In this document: piece by piece, positions 1-8,220 of the stretch
Layout of the letters: every line of letters starts with the position of its first letter
How positions within the stretch are numbered: position 1 is the stretch's first letter
Notes under the pieces: model-generated
The model's input: the letters and a program-made list of their open reading frames with translations, nothing else
Database searches by the model: none
Told to the model about the DNA's origin: nothing
Source: CAZOSF01 sp964582415
GTDB lineage: Bacteria > Bacteroidota > Bacteroidia > Flavobacteriales > Flavobacteriaceae
Reading direction: 5' to 3'
Length of the DNA: 22,181 nt
Assembly (NCBI GenBank): GCA_964582415.1
Contig: CAZOSF010000044.1
Location: forward strand, 1-22,181
Program-made: the position numbers and the translations under genes

Positions 1-96
1 GCCTTCTCCTGAAAATACAAAACCACGCTGGCCGTTGGCCATCGCATTTTTTATTTCGCAAGCTTACGTGAGCCAGCTCCCGACGCTTGCTGCATA

Positions 97-126
97 AAAA
101 ACCCGCTCGAGAGAGCGGGTTTTATG
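97..126 (-). terminator. Rho-independent terminator downstream of tRNA-Arg
   Basis: A perfect 8-bp stem (ACCCGCTC at 101-108, GAGCGGGT at 113-120) closes a GAGA loop. It is flanked by A-runs on the left and T-runs on the right, so it could terminate in either direction. On the minus strand it lies 14 bases past the 3' end of tRNA-Arg and is followed by six T's. The first ~95 bases of the window hold no supportable gene, only small GC-rich inverted repeats (for example GCAAGC 58-63 with GCTTGC 85-90). Confidence 0.8.
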
Positions 127-133
127 CTTTAAG

Positions 134-205
134 TAGCCTCGCCAGGAATCGAACCTGGATCTAAAGTTTAGGAAACTTCTATTCTATCCATTGAACTACG
201 AGGCC
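134..205 (-). tRNA. tRNA-Arg (anticodon CCT)
   Basis: Read on the minus strand, the sequence folds as a full cloverleaf. The acceptor stem is GGCCTCG/CGAGGCT with a terminal G-U pair. The D arm is GTTC...GAAT, the anticodon stem GAAGT/ACTTT closes the loop TTCCTAA, and the T arm is CCAGG-TTCGATT-CCTGG with discriminator A. The anticodon CCT reads the Arg codon AGG. CCA is not encoded. A -7 promoter box lies 11 bases upstream and a terminator follows, so it appears to be a single-gene transcript. Confidence 0.93.
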
Positions 206-216
206 AATGACGTATG

Positions 217-224
217 CAAAGATA
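217..224 (-). promoter_or_regulatory. -7 promoter element of tRNA-Arg
   Basis: On the minus strand this reads TATCTTTG, an exact match to the Bacteroidota -7 consensus TAnnTTTG, 11 bases before the tRNA 5' end. No TTG is visible at the expected -33 position. Confidence 0.6.
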
Positions 225-248
225 CTAATTGAATGAAAAAAGATAGGT

Positions 249-452
249 TTAGAGGCCTTCTTCTTCAAAGAGAAATACATTCTCAATGGATGTTCCAAAG
301 AGCTTCGCCATTCGAAAGGCCGTTGTGATACTAGGATCAAATTTTTCCTTTTCAATAGCATTGATGGTCTGACGGGAAACACCTATTTTTTCGGCCAACT
401 CCTCCTGGGTAAGATTTCGTTCTGCACGGAGAATTTTGATTCGATTTTTCAT
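249..452 (-). CDS. XRE-family helix-turn-helix transcriptional regulator (67 aa)
   Basis: This small cytoplasmic DNA-binding protein is almost entirely one HTH_3 (Cro/C1-type) domain. Residues about 3-58 carry the typical pattern RNLTQEELAEKIGVSRQTIN, followed by AIEKEKFDPS and a third helix region. A short acidic tail FEEEG ends it. The length is normal for the single-domain YozG-like class. Its ATG overlaps the stop of the upstream membrane-protein gene by 4 bases (ATGA), so the two are translationally coupled. Such small regulators often repress their own operon. The tandem repeats in the promoter at 861-930 are candidate operators, but that is inference. The family is certain; the regulated targets are unknown. 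Confidence 0.9.
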   Translation of the reverse strand: MKNRIKILRAERNLTQEELAEKIGVSRQTINAIEKEKFDPSITTAFRMAKLFGTSIENVFLFEEEGL

Positions 453-841
453 CGGTATTTTTTAGTGTTAAAATAGACGGCGGCTACGTAGGTAAGCCCC
501 ATGAAAATTACCAGAAAACTTATTTCAGCATCACCAGGTATCAGATTGGTTGCATCCAACAGGCTATAGGCGATTCCAACAATTAAGGTTAGTCCGAGGG
601 TAAGCCCCATGGCTTCTAGCTGAATTTTCCGTTCCAGCTCATCCCCTCCGTTAATATAATTGCGATTCGCAAGAATCATACCTACTCCAACGGCAATATT
701 CAATACCATGGCAAGAATGGTGATACCTTTTGTTTCATTCCAAAGATACATATGTCCGAAGGTGACCAATGTCACTGTGACCACCCATGCAAACGTCCAA
801 ACCGCAAGTTGTTTTAATGCGCTAGTTCTTTCTTTTTTCAT
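449..841 (-). CDS. Small four-helix integral membrane protein, function unknown (130 aa)
   Basis: I do not recognise a named family with confidence. The protein has a basic N-terminus (MKKERTSALKQ) followed by four hydrophobic stretches at roughly residues 12-30, 38-58, 78-97 and 106-124. The soluble loop between helices 2 and 3 carries the charged motif GGDELERKIQLEA. It ends in KKYR, which would sit in the cytoplasm. It is the first gene of a two-gene operon with the XRE regulator that follows by a 4-base overlap. This arrangement (small membrane protein plus single-domain XRE regulator) recurs in many bacteria, and the membrane protein's role is generally unknown. The ATG at 841 is the only sensible start. 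Confidence 0.75.
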   Translation of the reverse strand: MKKERTSALKQLAVWTFAWVVTVTLVTFGHMYLWNETKGITILAMVLNIAVGVGMILANRNYINGGDELERKIQLEAMGLTLGLTLIVGIAYSLLDATNLIPGDAEISFLVIFMGLTYVAAVYFNTKKYR

Positions 842-860
842 TTTGAGTAAATTAAGGTTT

Positions 861-930
861 ACATTATGTCAATAATACTTTACAAAAGTATCGTTTTTTT
901 TGATAATGTCAAGTTTTCTTTACAAAATGT
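861..930. repeat. Two imperfect direct repeats 40 bp apart, candidate operators
   Basis: The stretch 863-887 is repeated at 903-927. Both copies share ATGTCAA (866-872 and 906-912), a variable middle, and CTTTACAAAA (878-887 and 918-927). The period is exactly 40 bases, close to four helical turns. The left copy overlaps the -7 box and the right copy the -33 region of the minus-strand promoter. This would suit a regulator binding twice on one face of the DNA. The neighbouring XRE protein is the obvious but unproven candidate. Confidence 0.55.
883..912 (-). promoter_or_regulatory. Promoter of the membrane protein/XRE operon
   Basis: On the minus strand, TTG (910-912) is followed after exactly 19 bases by TACTTTTG (883-890). 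This is a full match to the Bacteroidota -33/-7 architecture. The predicted transcript start is about 35 bases upstream of the ATG at 841. Confidence 0.65.
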
Positions 931-1005
931 TTTAGATGGATATTTTTTGTGGCTAGAAGTTGAAAGGAATATTCTTAAATTTAAGGTTCACTTTAACCAA
1001 CATTC

Positions 1006-2886
1006 ATGGTGCTTGAAACATTACCCATCAACGTATTCAATTCTTCTAAGGATGCCTCCATACACGTGGCGCGTGAAATTGCTGAAACCATCAAAAAGTG
1101 CGAGTCTGAAAATAGACCGTGCGTCTTGGGACTGGCCACTGGATCAACCCCAAAGACGGTTTATGCAGAACTTATACGGCTACACAAAGAAGAAGGTTTG
1201 AGTTTCCAAAATGTGATCACTTTCAACTTGGATGAATACTTTCCCATGGAACCCTCTGCACTTCAGAGCTACCACAAGTTCATGTACGATCACTTGTTTA
1301 CAGAAATCGATATCCCCAAAGAGCAGATACATATTCCAGATGGTACCCTGCCAGAAGGGGAAATCAAAGCTTTTTGTGATGCCTATGAAGCCAAAATCGA
1401 TTCACTCGGGGGACTGGATATTCAAGTATTGGGGATAGGACGCACGGGTCATATCGGTTTCAATGAACCAGGATCCCATAAGAAATCAAAAACCCGATTG
1501 ATCAGTTTGGACCGCATCACCAAAATTGATGCTGCCAGTGATTTCTTCGGGGCCGAATATGTTCCAAGCAGGGCCATTACCATGGGGGTTGGAACCATCC
1601 TTAAAGCAAAACGGGTTTTCCTATTGGCTTGGGGGGAAGGCAAGGCGCCCATTATAAAAAAGACGGTGGAAGGTCCAGTGACCGACCGCATCCCAGCCAC
1701 GTATCTGCAAGAACATCCCAATGCCACCGTAGTACTGGATGCCGCGGCAGCTTCGGAATTGACACCTTACGCGACTCCCTGGTTGGTACAAATGGTGGAA
1801 TGGGACGATTTTATGATCAAAAAGGCGGTGGTTTGGCTTAGTTTGAAAACAGGAAAGGCCATTCTAAAACTTACCGATAGCGATTATGCCGAAAATGGTT
1901 TGGAAAGCTTGCTGTCTGCCAAAAATGGAGCCTATAACATCAATATTGTGGTTTTCAATCAACTGCAGAAAACCATTACCGGTTGGCCGGGAGGAAAGCC
2001 GAACGAACCCGACACAAAAAGGCCCGAACGCAATACGCCCATGCCCAAAAGGGTGCTTATTTTTAGTCCCCATCCCGATGATGATGTCATCTCGATGGGT
2101 GGAACCTTCAAGCGGCTGGTTGATCAGGGGCACCAAGTGCACGTGGCTTATCAAACCTCTGGGAATATTGCCGTATTCAATGATTATGTACTTCAATTAG
2201 TGGACCTATTTGATGAAATAAGTGAAAGTCAGAACCTATCCGATTACGATTTGATAAACAAGGTAAAAACGGATTTAGCCAAGAAGGGCCCAGGGGAAAT
2301 CGATAGCGAATTGGTGCGAAAGTTAAAGGCCTTGATCCGTAAAACCGAAGCCCGTTCCGCTTGCCGATTTGTGGGAATTCCAGAGGAAAACGCCCATTTT
2401 TTGAACCTTCCATTTTATGAGACGGGGTTGATCAAAAAAAATCCCATTAGCAAAAAAGATGTTGAAATTACCGTTGATATTCTCCGAAAGCTTCAGCCAC
2501 ATCAGATTTTTGCCGCGGGGGATTTATCCGATCCGCATGGAACTCATAGGGTTTGTTTGGAAATCGTTTATCAAGCCCTGGGTCGTTGCAAACAGGATGC
2601 ATGGCTAAAAGATTGTTATGTGTGGTTGTACCGTGGAGCATGGCAGGAATGGCCGCTGGAAGAAATCGATATGGCGGTGCCTTTGAGCCCAGATGAAGTG
2701 TTCAGTAAGCGTAAGGCTATTTTTAAGCATGAATCCCAAAAAGACGCGCCATTGTTCCCAGGACCCGATAATAGGGAATTCTGGAAACGGGCAGAAGATC
2801 GAAATGCTGGAACAGCTCAGTTGTACGATGCATTGGGATTGGCCGAATATGAAGCTATTGAAGCTTTCAGAAGATACCACCCCTAA
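1006..2886 (+). CDS. nagB: Glucosamine-6-phosphate deaminase fused to PIG-L-type deacetylase domain (626 aa)
   Basis: The N-terminal domain (about 1-265) is glucosamine-6-phosphate isomerase/deaminase, which converts GlcN6P to fructose-6-phosphate and ammonia in amino-sugar catabolism. Visible motifs are the phosphate loop GLATGSTP, NLDEY (Asp76, equivalent to E. coli Asp72) and GRTGHIGFNEPGS (His149, Glu154). The C-terminal domain (about 350-626) is PIG-L/LmbE-like, with the metal motif PHPDDD (355-360) and a second ligand region DPHGTH (509-514), suggesting a linked N-deacetylase. At roughly 626 residues it matches the long Bacteroidota form, not the ~266-residue E. coli enzyme. The position equivalent to catalytic Asp141 is Thr147. 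The gene is monocistronic here, with no other nag gene beside it. The cytoplasmic location follows from the absence of a signal peptide. Confidence 0.92.
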   Translation: MVLETLPINVFNSSKDASIHVAREIAETIKKCESENRPCVLGLATGSTPKTVYAELIRLHKEEGLSFQNVITFNLDEYFPMEPSALQSYHKFMYDHLFTEIDIPKEQIHIPDGTLPEGEIKAFCDAYEAKIDSLGGLDIQVLGIGRTGHIGFNEPGSHKKSKTRLISLDRITKIDAASDFFGAEYVPSRAITMGVGTILKAKRVFLLAWGEGKAPIIKKTVEGPVTDRIPATYLQEHPNATVVLDAAAASELTPYATPWLVQMVEWDDFMIKKAVVWLSLKTGKAILKLTDSDYAENGLESLLSAKNGAYNINIVVFNQLQKTITGWPGGKPNEPDTKRPERNTPMPKRVLIFSPHPDDDVISMGGTFKRLVDQGHQVHVAYQTSGNIAVFNDYVLQLVDLFDEISESQNLSDYDLINKVKTDLAKKGPGEIDSELVRKLKALIRKTEARSACRFVGIPEENAHFLNLPFYETGLIKKNPISKKDVEITVDILRKLQPHQIFAAGDLSDPHGTHRVCLEIVYQALGRCKQDAWLKDCYVWLYRGAWQEWPLEEIDMAVPLSPDEVFSKRKAIFKHESQKDAPLFPGPDNREFWKRAEDRNAGTAQLYDALGLAEYEAIEAFRRYHP

Positions 2887-2912
2887 CCAAAGAAAATAAC
2901 ATCTTTTTAGAC

Positions 2913-2950
2913 CATCGATTCATCTAAATCGATGAGAAAATTTATATTTG
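2913..2950 (+). promoter_or_regulatory. Promoter region of the TPR/MORN operon with overlapping dyad
   Basis: TATATTTG at 2943-2950 matches the -7 consensus TAnnTTTG. The -33 region is occupied by a perfect 8-bp dyad, CATCGATT (2913-2920) and AATCGATG (2927-2934), with a 6-base spacer. There is no T-run beside it, so an operator is more likely than a terminator. Transcription would begin near 2957, giving a ~60-base leader to the ATG at 3018. Confidence 0.5.
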
Positions 2951-3017
2951 AAAAATTCAAATGGTAACCAATACCAGTAACTGTTATTGTCACACTTCTA
3001 ACTTCTCCCTGAAATAT

Positions 3018-6000
3018 ATGAGAATTTCCCTTCTGGGAATGCTATTGTTCGTACAATTGGTTTTCCCCCAAGATAAAATTGACTTTGTAGATTATGAGAC
3101 CATAATTCAATCGGCAAGTAATAAAAAGGATCAAGGTGATATTGATGGCGTCTTATCTGAACTCTCCAAAATAAATCGAAACGATTCGTTGTATTACGGA
3201 GTTCTGTCCGAAAGGGCGTACTACAATTTGGTCAATAAGGATTATGAAAAGGTTTTGAGCATTTGTAATCAAGGGTTGGCCAGCGACTCGGATGCCTATC
3301 GCGTCAATTTTTGGATTAATAAGACTGTGGCCCAACTGAATTTAAAACAGTATGATGAAGCTTTGGCTACCATCACAGAGGCACAACAAGTCTATCCTAT
3401 GAACACCAAGCTTTGGTTCAACAAAGCCTATATCCTCGAGCAAATGGGTAATTTGGAAGAAGCGGCACGTGTGTATCAAGAGGCACTGAAATTAGATCCG
3501 TTTTATGGACGGGTATATTTACAATTAGGGTTGATAAATTATAACCAAGGACAAATGGCACAAGCACTGATGTGCTTCGATATGTATTTATTATGGGACC
3601 CTGATGGAGAAGATGCTCCACGATTTCTGAAAGCTTTGGATAATTTGGTGCGCGCTACCAATACGAGTGAAGTTAATCCGAATTTAAAACTATCCCCCGA
3701 CGATACATCCTTTGAAGAAATCAATTTAATTCTAGATCAAAAAGTAGCTCTGAATGAGGGCTATGATACGGGATGTGAAGTAGATATGGGACTTACCCGT
3801 CAGAATCATGCCATGTTTTCGTTATTGGAGAACTTCAAAGGTAAAGGAGGATTCTGGGATAAGACCATGGTGCCTTTCTATAGAGGGATCATGGAGCAGG
3901 GTAATTTCAACATTTTTACTTATACCATTTCCTATTCTACAGAAAATTCAGAGGACAAAAGACGCATCGATCGCAAGGAAGAAGACCTCATTGAATACCT
4001 TATCGGTGAGAGAAGACGATGGGCAAAGATTATCGGAAACTACGAGACTTCCAATAAGAAAACGGCAGGATTGACCTACGCATATGCAGAAGGAAGAATG
4101 GATGGGATAGGAAAGATGCAGGATACTACGTATGTAGGTCCTTGGACTTTTTATGATGACGACGGCAAGGTATCGGCCAACGGTACTTTTGATGAAAAAG
4201 GAGAGCGTCATGGAAAATGGGAATGGTATTACAAGCCAGGAAAAGTTCAAGAGGCAGCGGAATACAAACATGGTATCTTGGAGGGTGCTTTTGCATCGTT
4301 TCATAAGAACGGTAGAAAGTATTTAGAAGGCTCCTATAAGGATGGAAAGCTGGATGGGGTGTTCAAAATCTATAACGATTTAGGGGCCTTGGTTCAGAAA
4401 AAACATTTTGTTGAGGGAGAATTGGATGGAAAATTTCAATCGTTTTTTGCCATTGGAGAAGCCCAACCCGAGTTTGATATCGATTATGTAAAAGGAGAGG
4501 CACAAGGGGTTGTTAAGGAATTCCATTACAACGGAAAGCTGTACGCCGAAACCCCCTATAAAAATGACAAAATCGAAGGATGGGAAAAGAAATACAATTC
4601 GGATGGGATTTTAATTTACAAGGCATTCTATGAAAACGGATTGATGAATGGAGACTACGAATCCTATTTCAACTCAGGAAAAATTAATGAAAAGGGTCTG
4701 GTAAAGGAAGGAAAGAGAGTGGGTGTTTGGAAATCCTTTTATGAAGACGGTCAAACCAGGGCAGAAATAGAATATGAAGATGGGGAAATTCAAGGTTCCG
4801 GGCGCTACTATTCCAGAGAAGGTAAATTAAGTACCGAGTATACCTATCGACGCGGTGAAATAATTGCCTATACCACCTACGATAAAAACGGGAAAGTTCT
4901 CAGTGAGGGAAGAAAAAAGGGAGGCGAATTCCACTATAAAGGCTATTCTATTAATGGCCTTTTGGAATCGGAAGGATTATATGATGTTTCCGGAGGAAAA
5001 ATGGGGGAATGGAAATTTTATAATGAAAATGGAGGCCTCGCCACCCTTGGGAAATTTGTAGAAGATGAAAGGGATGGAACCTATAAAGAGTATTTTCCCA
5101 ATGGTCAAATACAATCTATTTGGGAGTATGACAAGGGGACTTTAAATGGGTACTATGCCGATTATTATTTGGATGGAACCTTAAGAAACCAAGGATGGTA
5201 TAAAGACGATGTAAAACAAGGGGAATGGAGGAGCTATTATAAGGATGGTCTATTACAGAGCGTAGAATATTATCACAACAATTCCAGAAATGGAGAACAA
5301 GTACATTATGCGGTAGATGGCAGTTTGCTTAGAAAGGATCGGTATGAATTCGGAAAATTGATGTCGGAAACCTATTTCGATCCCGATGGAAAGGAATTTG
5401 AAACCATCGATATGGAAGCGAACAGGACAGGAACTATTCGCTACCACCATTTCAATGGAAATTTAAGAAGTGAACATAATTATTTGAATGGGGTCATTCA
5501 TGGTACTTCTATTTGGAAGGATTTCTATGGGAATACCGAACTGGAAGGAGAATACCTTGGAGGGAACCAACATGGGATTTGGAAATGGTATTATCCCGAT
5601 GGCACTTTGGAAACCGAAAGACCCTATTCCATCGGACAGAAACACGGAACATCAAAATGGTATTATGAAAACGGTAGCCTTAACAAGGAATATAATTACA
5701 AGTTTGATACTCCTTCTGGCAAATGGCTCACGTATTATGAGGACGGTACCCTAATGGTTTCCTCATACTTCGATGCAGGCAGTTACGATGGTCGCGTGGA
5801 GTTCTATGACCCCAACGGCCACCTACAGTTGGTGGAATTTTATGATCATGATAGTATAATTGGGTATTCCTATTTAGGGGAAGATGGAAAAGAAGTCCCT
5901 ATGGTTCCATTGGAAAATGAAACAGGTATAGTTAAAACCTATTTCGATAATGGAAAACTGGCAAAAGAATTCGAGTACAAACACGAACAAATTATAGGGG

Positions 6001-6302
6001 TTAGTAAAACGTATCACTATGATGGAAGTTTACAAAATGAAAAAAACTACCAGGACGGAGAGTACCATGGTGTAAATCGGTTCTATTATCCGAATGGAAA
6101 TCTGAAAAGAACCACCGAATATCTGAATGGCGATAAGCACGGCATGGAAGTTGAGTACGATGAACAAGGAAAGAAAAAAACAGAAACTTCCTACCTCAAT
6201 GGAGAACAACACGGGGTTACCACGCACTATGACGCTAGTGGAAAAGTAAAAACAAAAGAATATTATTTTGATGGGGATATTTTTAAAGTGGAAAAAGGGT
6301 AA
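3018..6302 (+). CDS. Exported TPR protein with about 30 MORN_2 (YwqK-type) repeats
   Basis: An ATG at 2961 would add 19 residues, but it lies only a few bases after the likely transcription start. The ATG at 3018 begins a good signal peptide (MRISLLGMLLFVQLVFPQ), so I prefer it; that gives 1094 residues. The N-terminal third holds three to four TPR units (about residues 40-200; for example NLEEAARVYQEALKLDPFYG). From about residue 365 to the end come some 30 consecutive repeats of 22-26 residues, with pattern G-x-W/Y-x-x-Y/F-Y-x-x-G-x-L-(x5-6)-Y-x-x-G-x-x-x-G. These match MORN_2, the repeat of the YwqK 'antitoxin' annotation. Both repeat types usually serve protein binding or scaffolding. No enzyme motif is visible. 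It is the first gene of an operon, and its 3' end overlaps the next gene by 32 bases. Substrate and partner are unknown. Confidence 0.85.
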   Translation: MRISLLGMLLFVQLVFPQDKIDFVDYETIIQSASNKKDQGDIDGVLSELSKINRNDSLYYGVLSERAYYNLVNKDYEKVLSICNQGLASDSDAYRVNFWINKTVAQLNLKQYDEALATITEAQQVYPMNTKLWFNKAYILEQMGNLEEAARVYQEALKLDPFYGRVYLQLGLINYNQGQMAQALMCFDMYLLWDPDGEDAPRFLKALDNLVRATNTSEVNPNLKLSPDDTSFEEINLILDQKVALNEGYDTGCEVDMGLTRQNHAMFSLLENFKGKGGFWDKTMVPFYRGIMEQGNFNIFTYTISYSTENSEDKRRIDRKEEDLIEYLIGERRRWAKIIGNYETSNKKTAGLTYAYAEGRMDGIGKMQDTTYVGPWTFYDDDGKVSANGTFDEKGERHGKWEWYYKPGKVQEAAEYKHGILEGAFASFHKNGRKYLEGSYKDGKLDGVFKIYNDLGALVQKKHFVEGELDGKFQSFFAIGEAQPEFDIDYVKGEAQGVVKEFHYNGKLYAETPYKNDKIEGWEKKYNSDGILIYKAFYENGLMNGDYESYFNSGKINEKGLVKEGKRVGVWKSFYEDGQTRAEIEYEDGEIQGSGRYYSREGKLSTEYTYRRGEIIAYTTYDKNGKVLSEGRKKGGEFHYKGYSINGLLESEGLYDVSGGKMGEWKFYNENGGLATLGKFVEDERDGTYKEYFPNGQIQSIWEYDKGTLNGYYADYYLDGTLRNQGWYKDDVKQGEWRSYYKDGLLQSVEYYHNNSRNGEQVHYAVDGSLLRKDRYEFGKLMSETYFDPDGKEFETIDMEANRTGTIRYHHFNGNLRSEHNYLNGVIHGTSIWKDFYGNTELEGEYLGGNQHGIWKWYYPDGTLETERPYSIGQKHGTSKWYYENGSLNKEYNYKFDTPSGKWLTYYEDGTLMVSSYFDAGSYDGRVEFYDPNGHLQLVEFYDHDSIIGYSYLGEDGKEVPMVPLENETGIVKTYFDNGKLAKEFEYKHEQIIGVSKTYHYDGSLQNEKNYQDGEYHGVNRFYYPNGNLKRTTEYLNGDKHGMEVEYDEQGKKKTETSYLNGEQHGVTTHYDASGKVKTKEYYFDGDIFKVEKG

Positions 6303-8220
6303 ACCAACTATTTGGCTATTATTCCTGCTTTTTGGGATAGTCGCTTTTGGGCAGGAGTCTCCTGAATTTGTAAAGTATAAGGCGAAATACCCCGATGCAA
6401 GAAGAGTCCGCCTATTGGAAGAAACCACCTTTAAGATTTATAGGGAAGGCGATAGTATTCGCATAGAGCGAGAATACTATGAAAAGGACCTCTATCTTGA
6501 TGAAACTGCAAATTATGGCTCGAAGAAATCCATTTCCTATTCCAGTTTTTACACCATCGAAGACTTAGAAGCCTCATCCTACCAATTTGAAGATGGGGAT
6601 TATGAGGAATATGAAGTGTCCGAATTTAAAGAACGGGATGAGTTGGAAGATTCCTTCTATGATGATGCCCGCAGTATCAATTTCATCTTTCCGAACCTAA
6701 AAAAGGGTTCCATGTCTGAGTTGAGTTATACAGAACACATTCTGAATCCTCGATTTCTGAATAACCTTTACTTTGGGGATTACTTCCCCCTAGAACATGT
6801 AAAAGTTACGCTCATCGTGGATGAGGAAATACAGATGGAATTCCTTCGATTCAACACCGAAACCATCGATTTGAATTTCACCCAGCAGAAAAAAAGGGGG
6901 CGTAATATTTATACATGGGAAGCCAAGGAGGTTCCCGAATTCGAATATGAGAGTAATGTTCCGAGTTATTCGGAAGTCTTCCCTCATGTCATTCCAAAAA
7001 TAGCTTCGTATGAAGTGAATGGGAAACCCATTGAATTATCCAAAAATGTAGGCAATCTCTATCAGTGGTATCAATCCATGGTATCCAATTTGAATACCGA
7101 CGAAAGCGACCCTGAACTGATAAAGGTTGTGGAGGAGCTTACGGCTTCATGTGAAACCGATTTGGAAAAGGTGAAAGCTTTGTACTATTGGGCACAACAA
7201 AACATTAAATACATCGCCTTTGAATATGCCTTGGGAGGGTTTATCCCAAGGGATGCCAACGACGTGTTTCAGAAAAAATTTGGCGACTGCAAAGACAATT
7301 CCAGCATCCTGAAGGAGATGATGGAAATTGCCAACCTCAAGGGCCGTATCACTTGGATTGGAACCCGTCAAATCCCCTACAAATACGAAGAGGTGCCCTT
7401 GCCGGTTGTGGATAATCATATGATCCTAACCTATATCGATGGGCAAGATTATTACTTTTTGGATGCCACAGGGCGATATACGCCTTTTGGCTATCCCACT
7501 GCCTTCATCCAAGGGAAGGAAGCGCTGGTTGCCGATGGTCCAGAGAACTATATATTGGCAAAGGTACCGGAGATGCCTGCTTCCGCTAATGTACTTCGGG
7601 ACACAACCTATTTAAAAATAGATCATCTCGATTTAATTGGAACATCAAAAACAGAGGCTTCAGGGTATATCAAACAAAATTTTTTCCAACGTTTGGAAGA
7701 GTTGACCTCCGATAAGGAACGAAAGAATTTTTATAATGCCCGTTTGGGGAAAGGAAACAACAAATTCCTAATCGAGAACTTAGAAGAGATAAACAAATTC
7801 GACTATGATAAGAATTTTATCATGGAGTATTCGTTCAAGCTACAGGATTATTCTAAAAGGGCCGGAGAGGAGATTTATGTTAATTTGAATCTGAATCAAC
7901 CCTTGGCAAGGTTTAAAATAGAAGAGGACCGAAAATATCCCGTGGAACTTAATTTTAAAGATCAGAACGAATTCACGACCCTCCTTGAAATCCCAGAAGG
8001 GTATGAAGTGGATTATATTCCTGAAAATACCAGGGAGGAAAATAAATACCTAAATGCAATCTTAGAGTATGAGGTAAAAGACAACATGGTGGTATACCAC
8101 CATGTTGTCACAACCAAGTTTCTAAGATTAGATCCACAGGAACAGAAGGAGCTCAACGAAATAGTCAAAAAAGCCCTGAAAGCATATAACGAAGTAATCG
8201 TACTTAAAAAGAAATCATGA
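6271..8220 (+). CDS. Exported DUF3857 / transglutaminase-like protein with intact triad
   Basis: The reading frame opens with TTG at 6268, but ATG at 6271 is the better start, giving 649 residues. An N-terminal signal segment (IWLLFLLFGIVAFGQ) indicates export. The architecture is an N-terminal DUF3857 beta-rich domain (about 50-240), a transglutaminase core (about 270-410) and a C-terminal beta domain. The cysteine-protease-like triad is complete: Cys340 in FGDCKD, His383 in DNHMIL and Asp398 in FLDATG. Such proteins may crosslink, cleave or acylate proteins or peptides; the substrate is unknown. The gene overlaps the MORN gene by 32 bases and the next gene by 4 bases (ATGA), which is strong evidence for co-translation. 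The last residues are basic (LKKKS). Confidence 0.87.
   Translation: MGIFLKWKKGKPTIWLLFLLFGIVAFGQESPEFVKYKAKYPDARRVRLLEETTFKIYREGDSIRIEREYYEKDLYLDETANYGSKKSISYSSFYTIEDLEASSYQFEDGDYEEYEVSEFKERDELEDSFYDDARSINFIFPNLKKGSMSELSYTEHILNPRFLNNLYFGDYFPLEHVKVTLIVDEEIQMEFLRFNTETIDLNFTQQKKRGRNIYTWEAKEVPEFEYESNVPSYSEVFPHVIPKIASYEVNGKPIELSKNVGNLYQWYQSMVSNLNTDESDPELIKVVEELTASCETDLEKVKALYYWAQQNIKYIAFEYALGGFIPRDANDVFQKKFGDCKDNSSILKEMMEIANLKGRITWIGTRQIPYKYEEVPLPVVDNHMILTYIDGQDYYFLDATGRYTPFGYPTAFIQGKEALVADGPENYILAKVPEMPASANVLRDTTYLKIDHLDLIGTSKTEASGYIKQNFFQRLEELTSDKERKNFYNARLGKGNNKFLIENLEEINKFDYDKNFIMEYSFKLQDYSKRAGEEIYVNLNLNQPLARFKIEEDRKYPVELNFKDQNEFTTLLEIPEGYEVDYIPENTREENKYLNAILEYEVKDNMVVYHHVVTTKFLRLDPQEQKELNEIVKKALKAYNEVIVLKKKS

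Noticed and set aside
249..841. XRE gene plus small membrane protein as a type II toxin-antitoxin or phage remnant
   Set aside because: The partner is a four-helix membrane protein with no toxin motif, and no phage gene is nearby; a regulator/membrane-protein pair is the simpler reading.
2961..3017. Upstream ATG extending the TPR/MORN protein by 19 residues
   Set aside because: It would bury the signal peptide and begins only a few bases after the predicted transcription start; the ATG at 3018 fits better.
3948..4304. 118-codon minus-strand ORF within the TPR/MORN gene
   Set aside because: It is the antisense shadow of repeat-coding sequence with biased composition; no independent signal.
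4130..6300. Tandem repeats as a possible CRISPR or DNA satellite
   Set aside because: The repetition is at protein level (MORN_2 units); DNA copies are diverged, coding and not separated by unique spacers.
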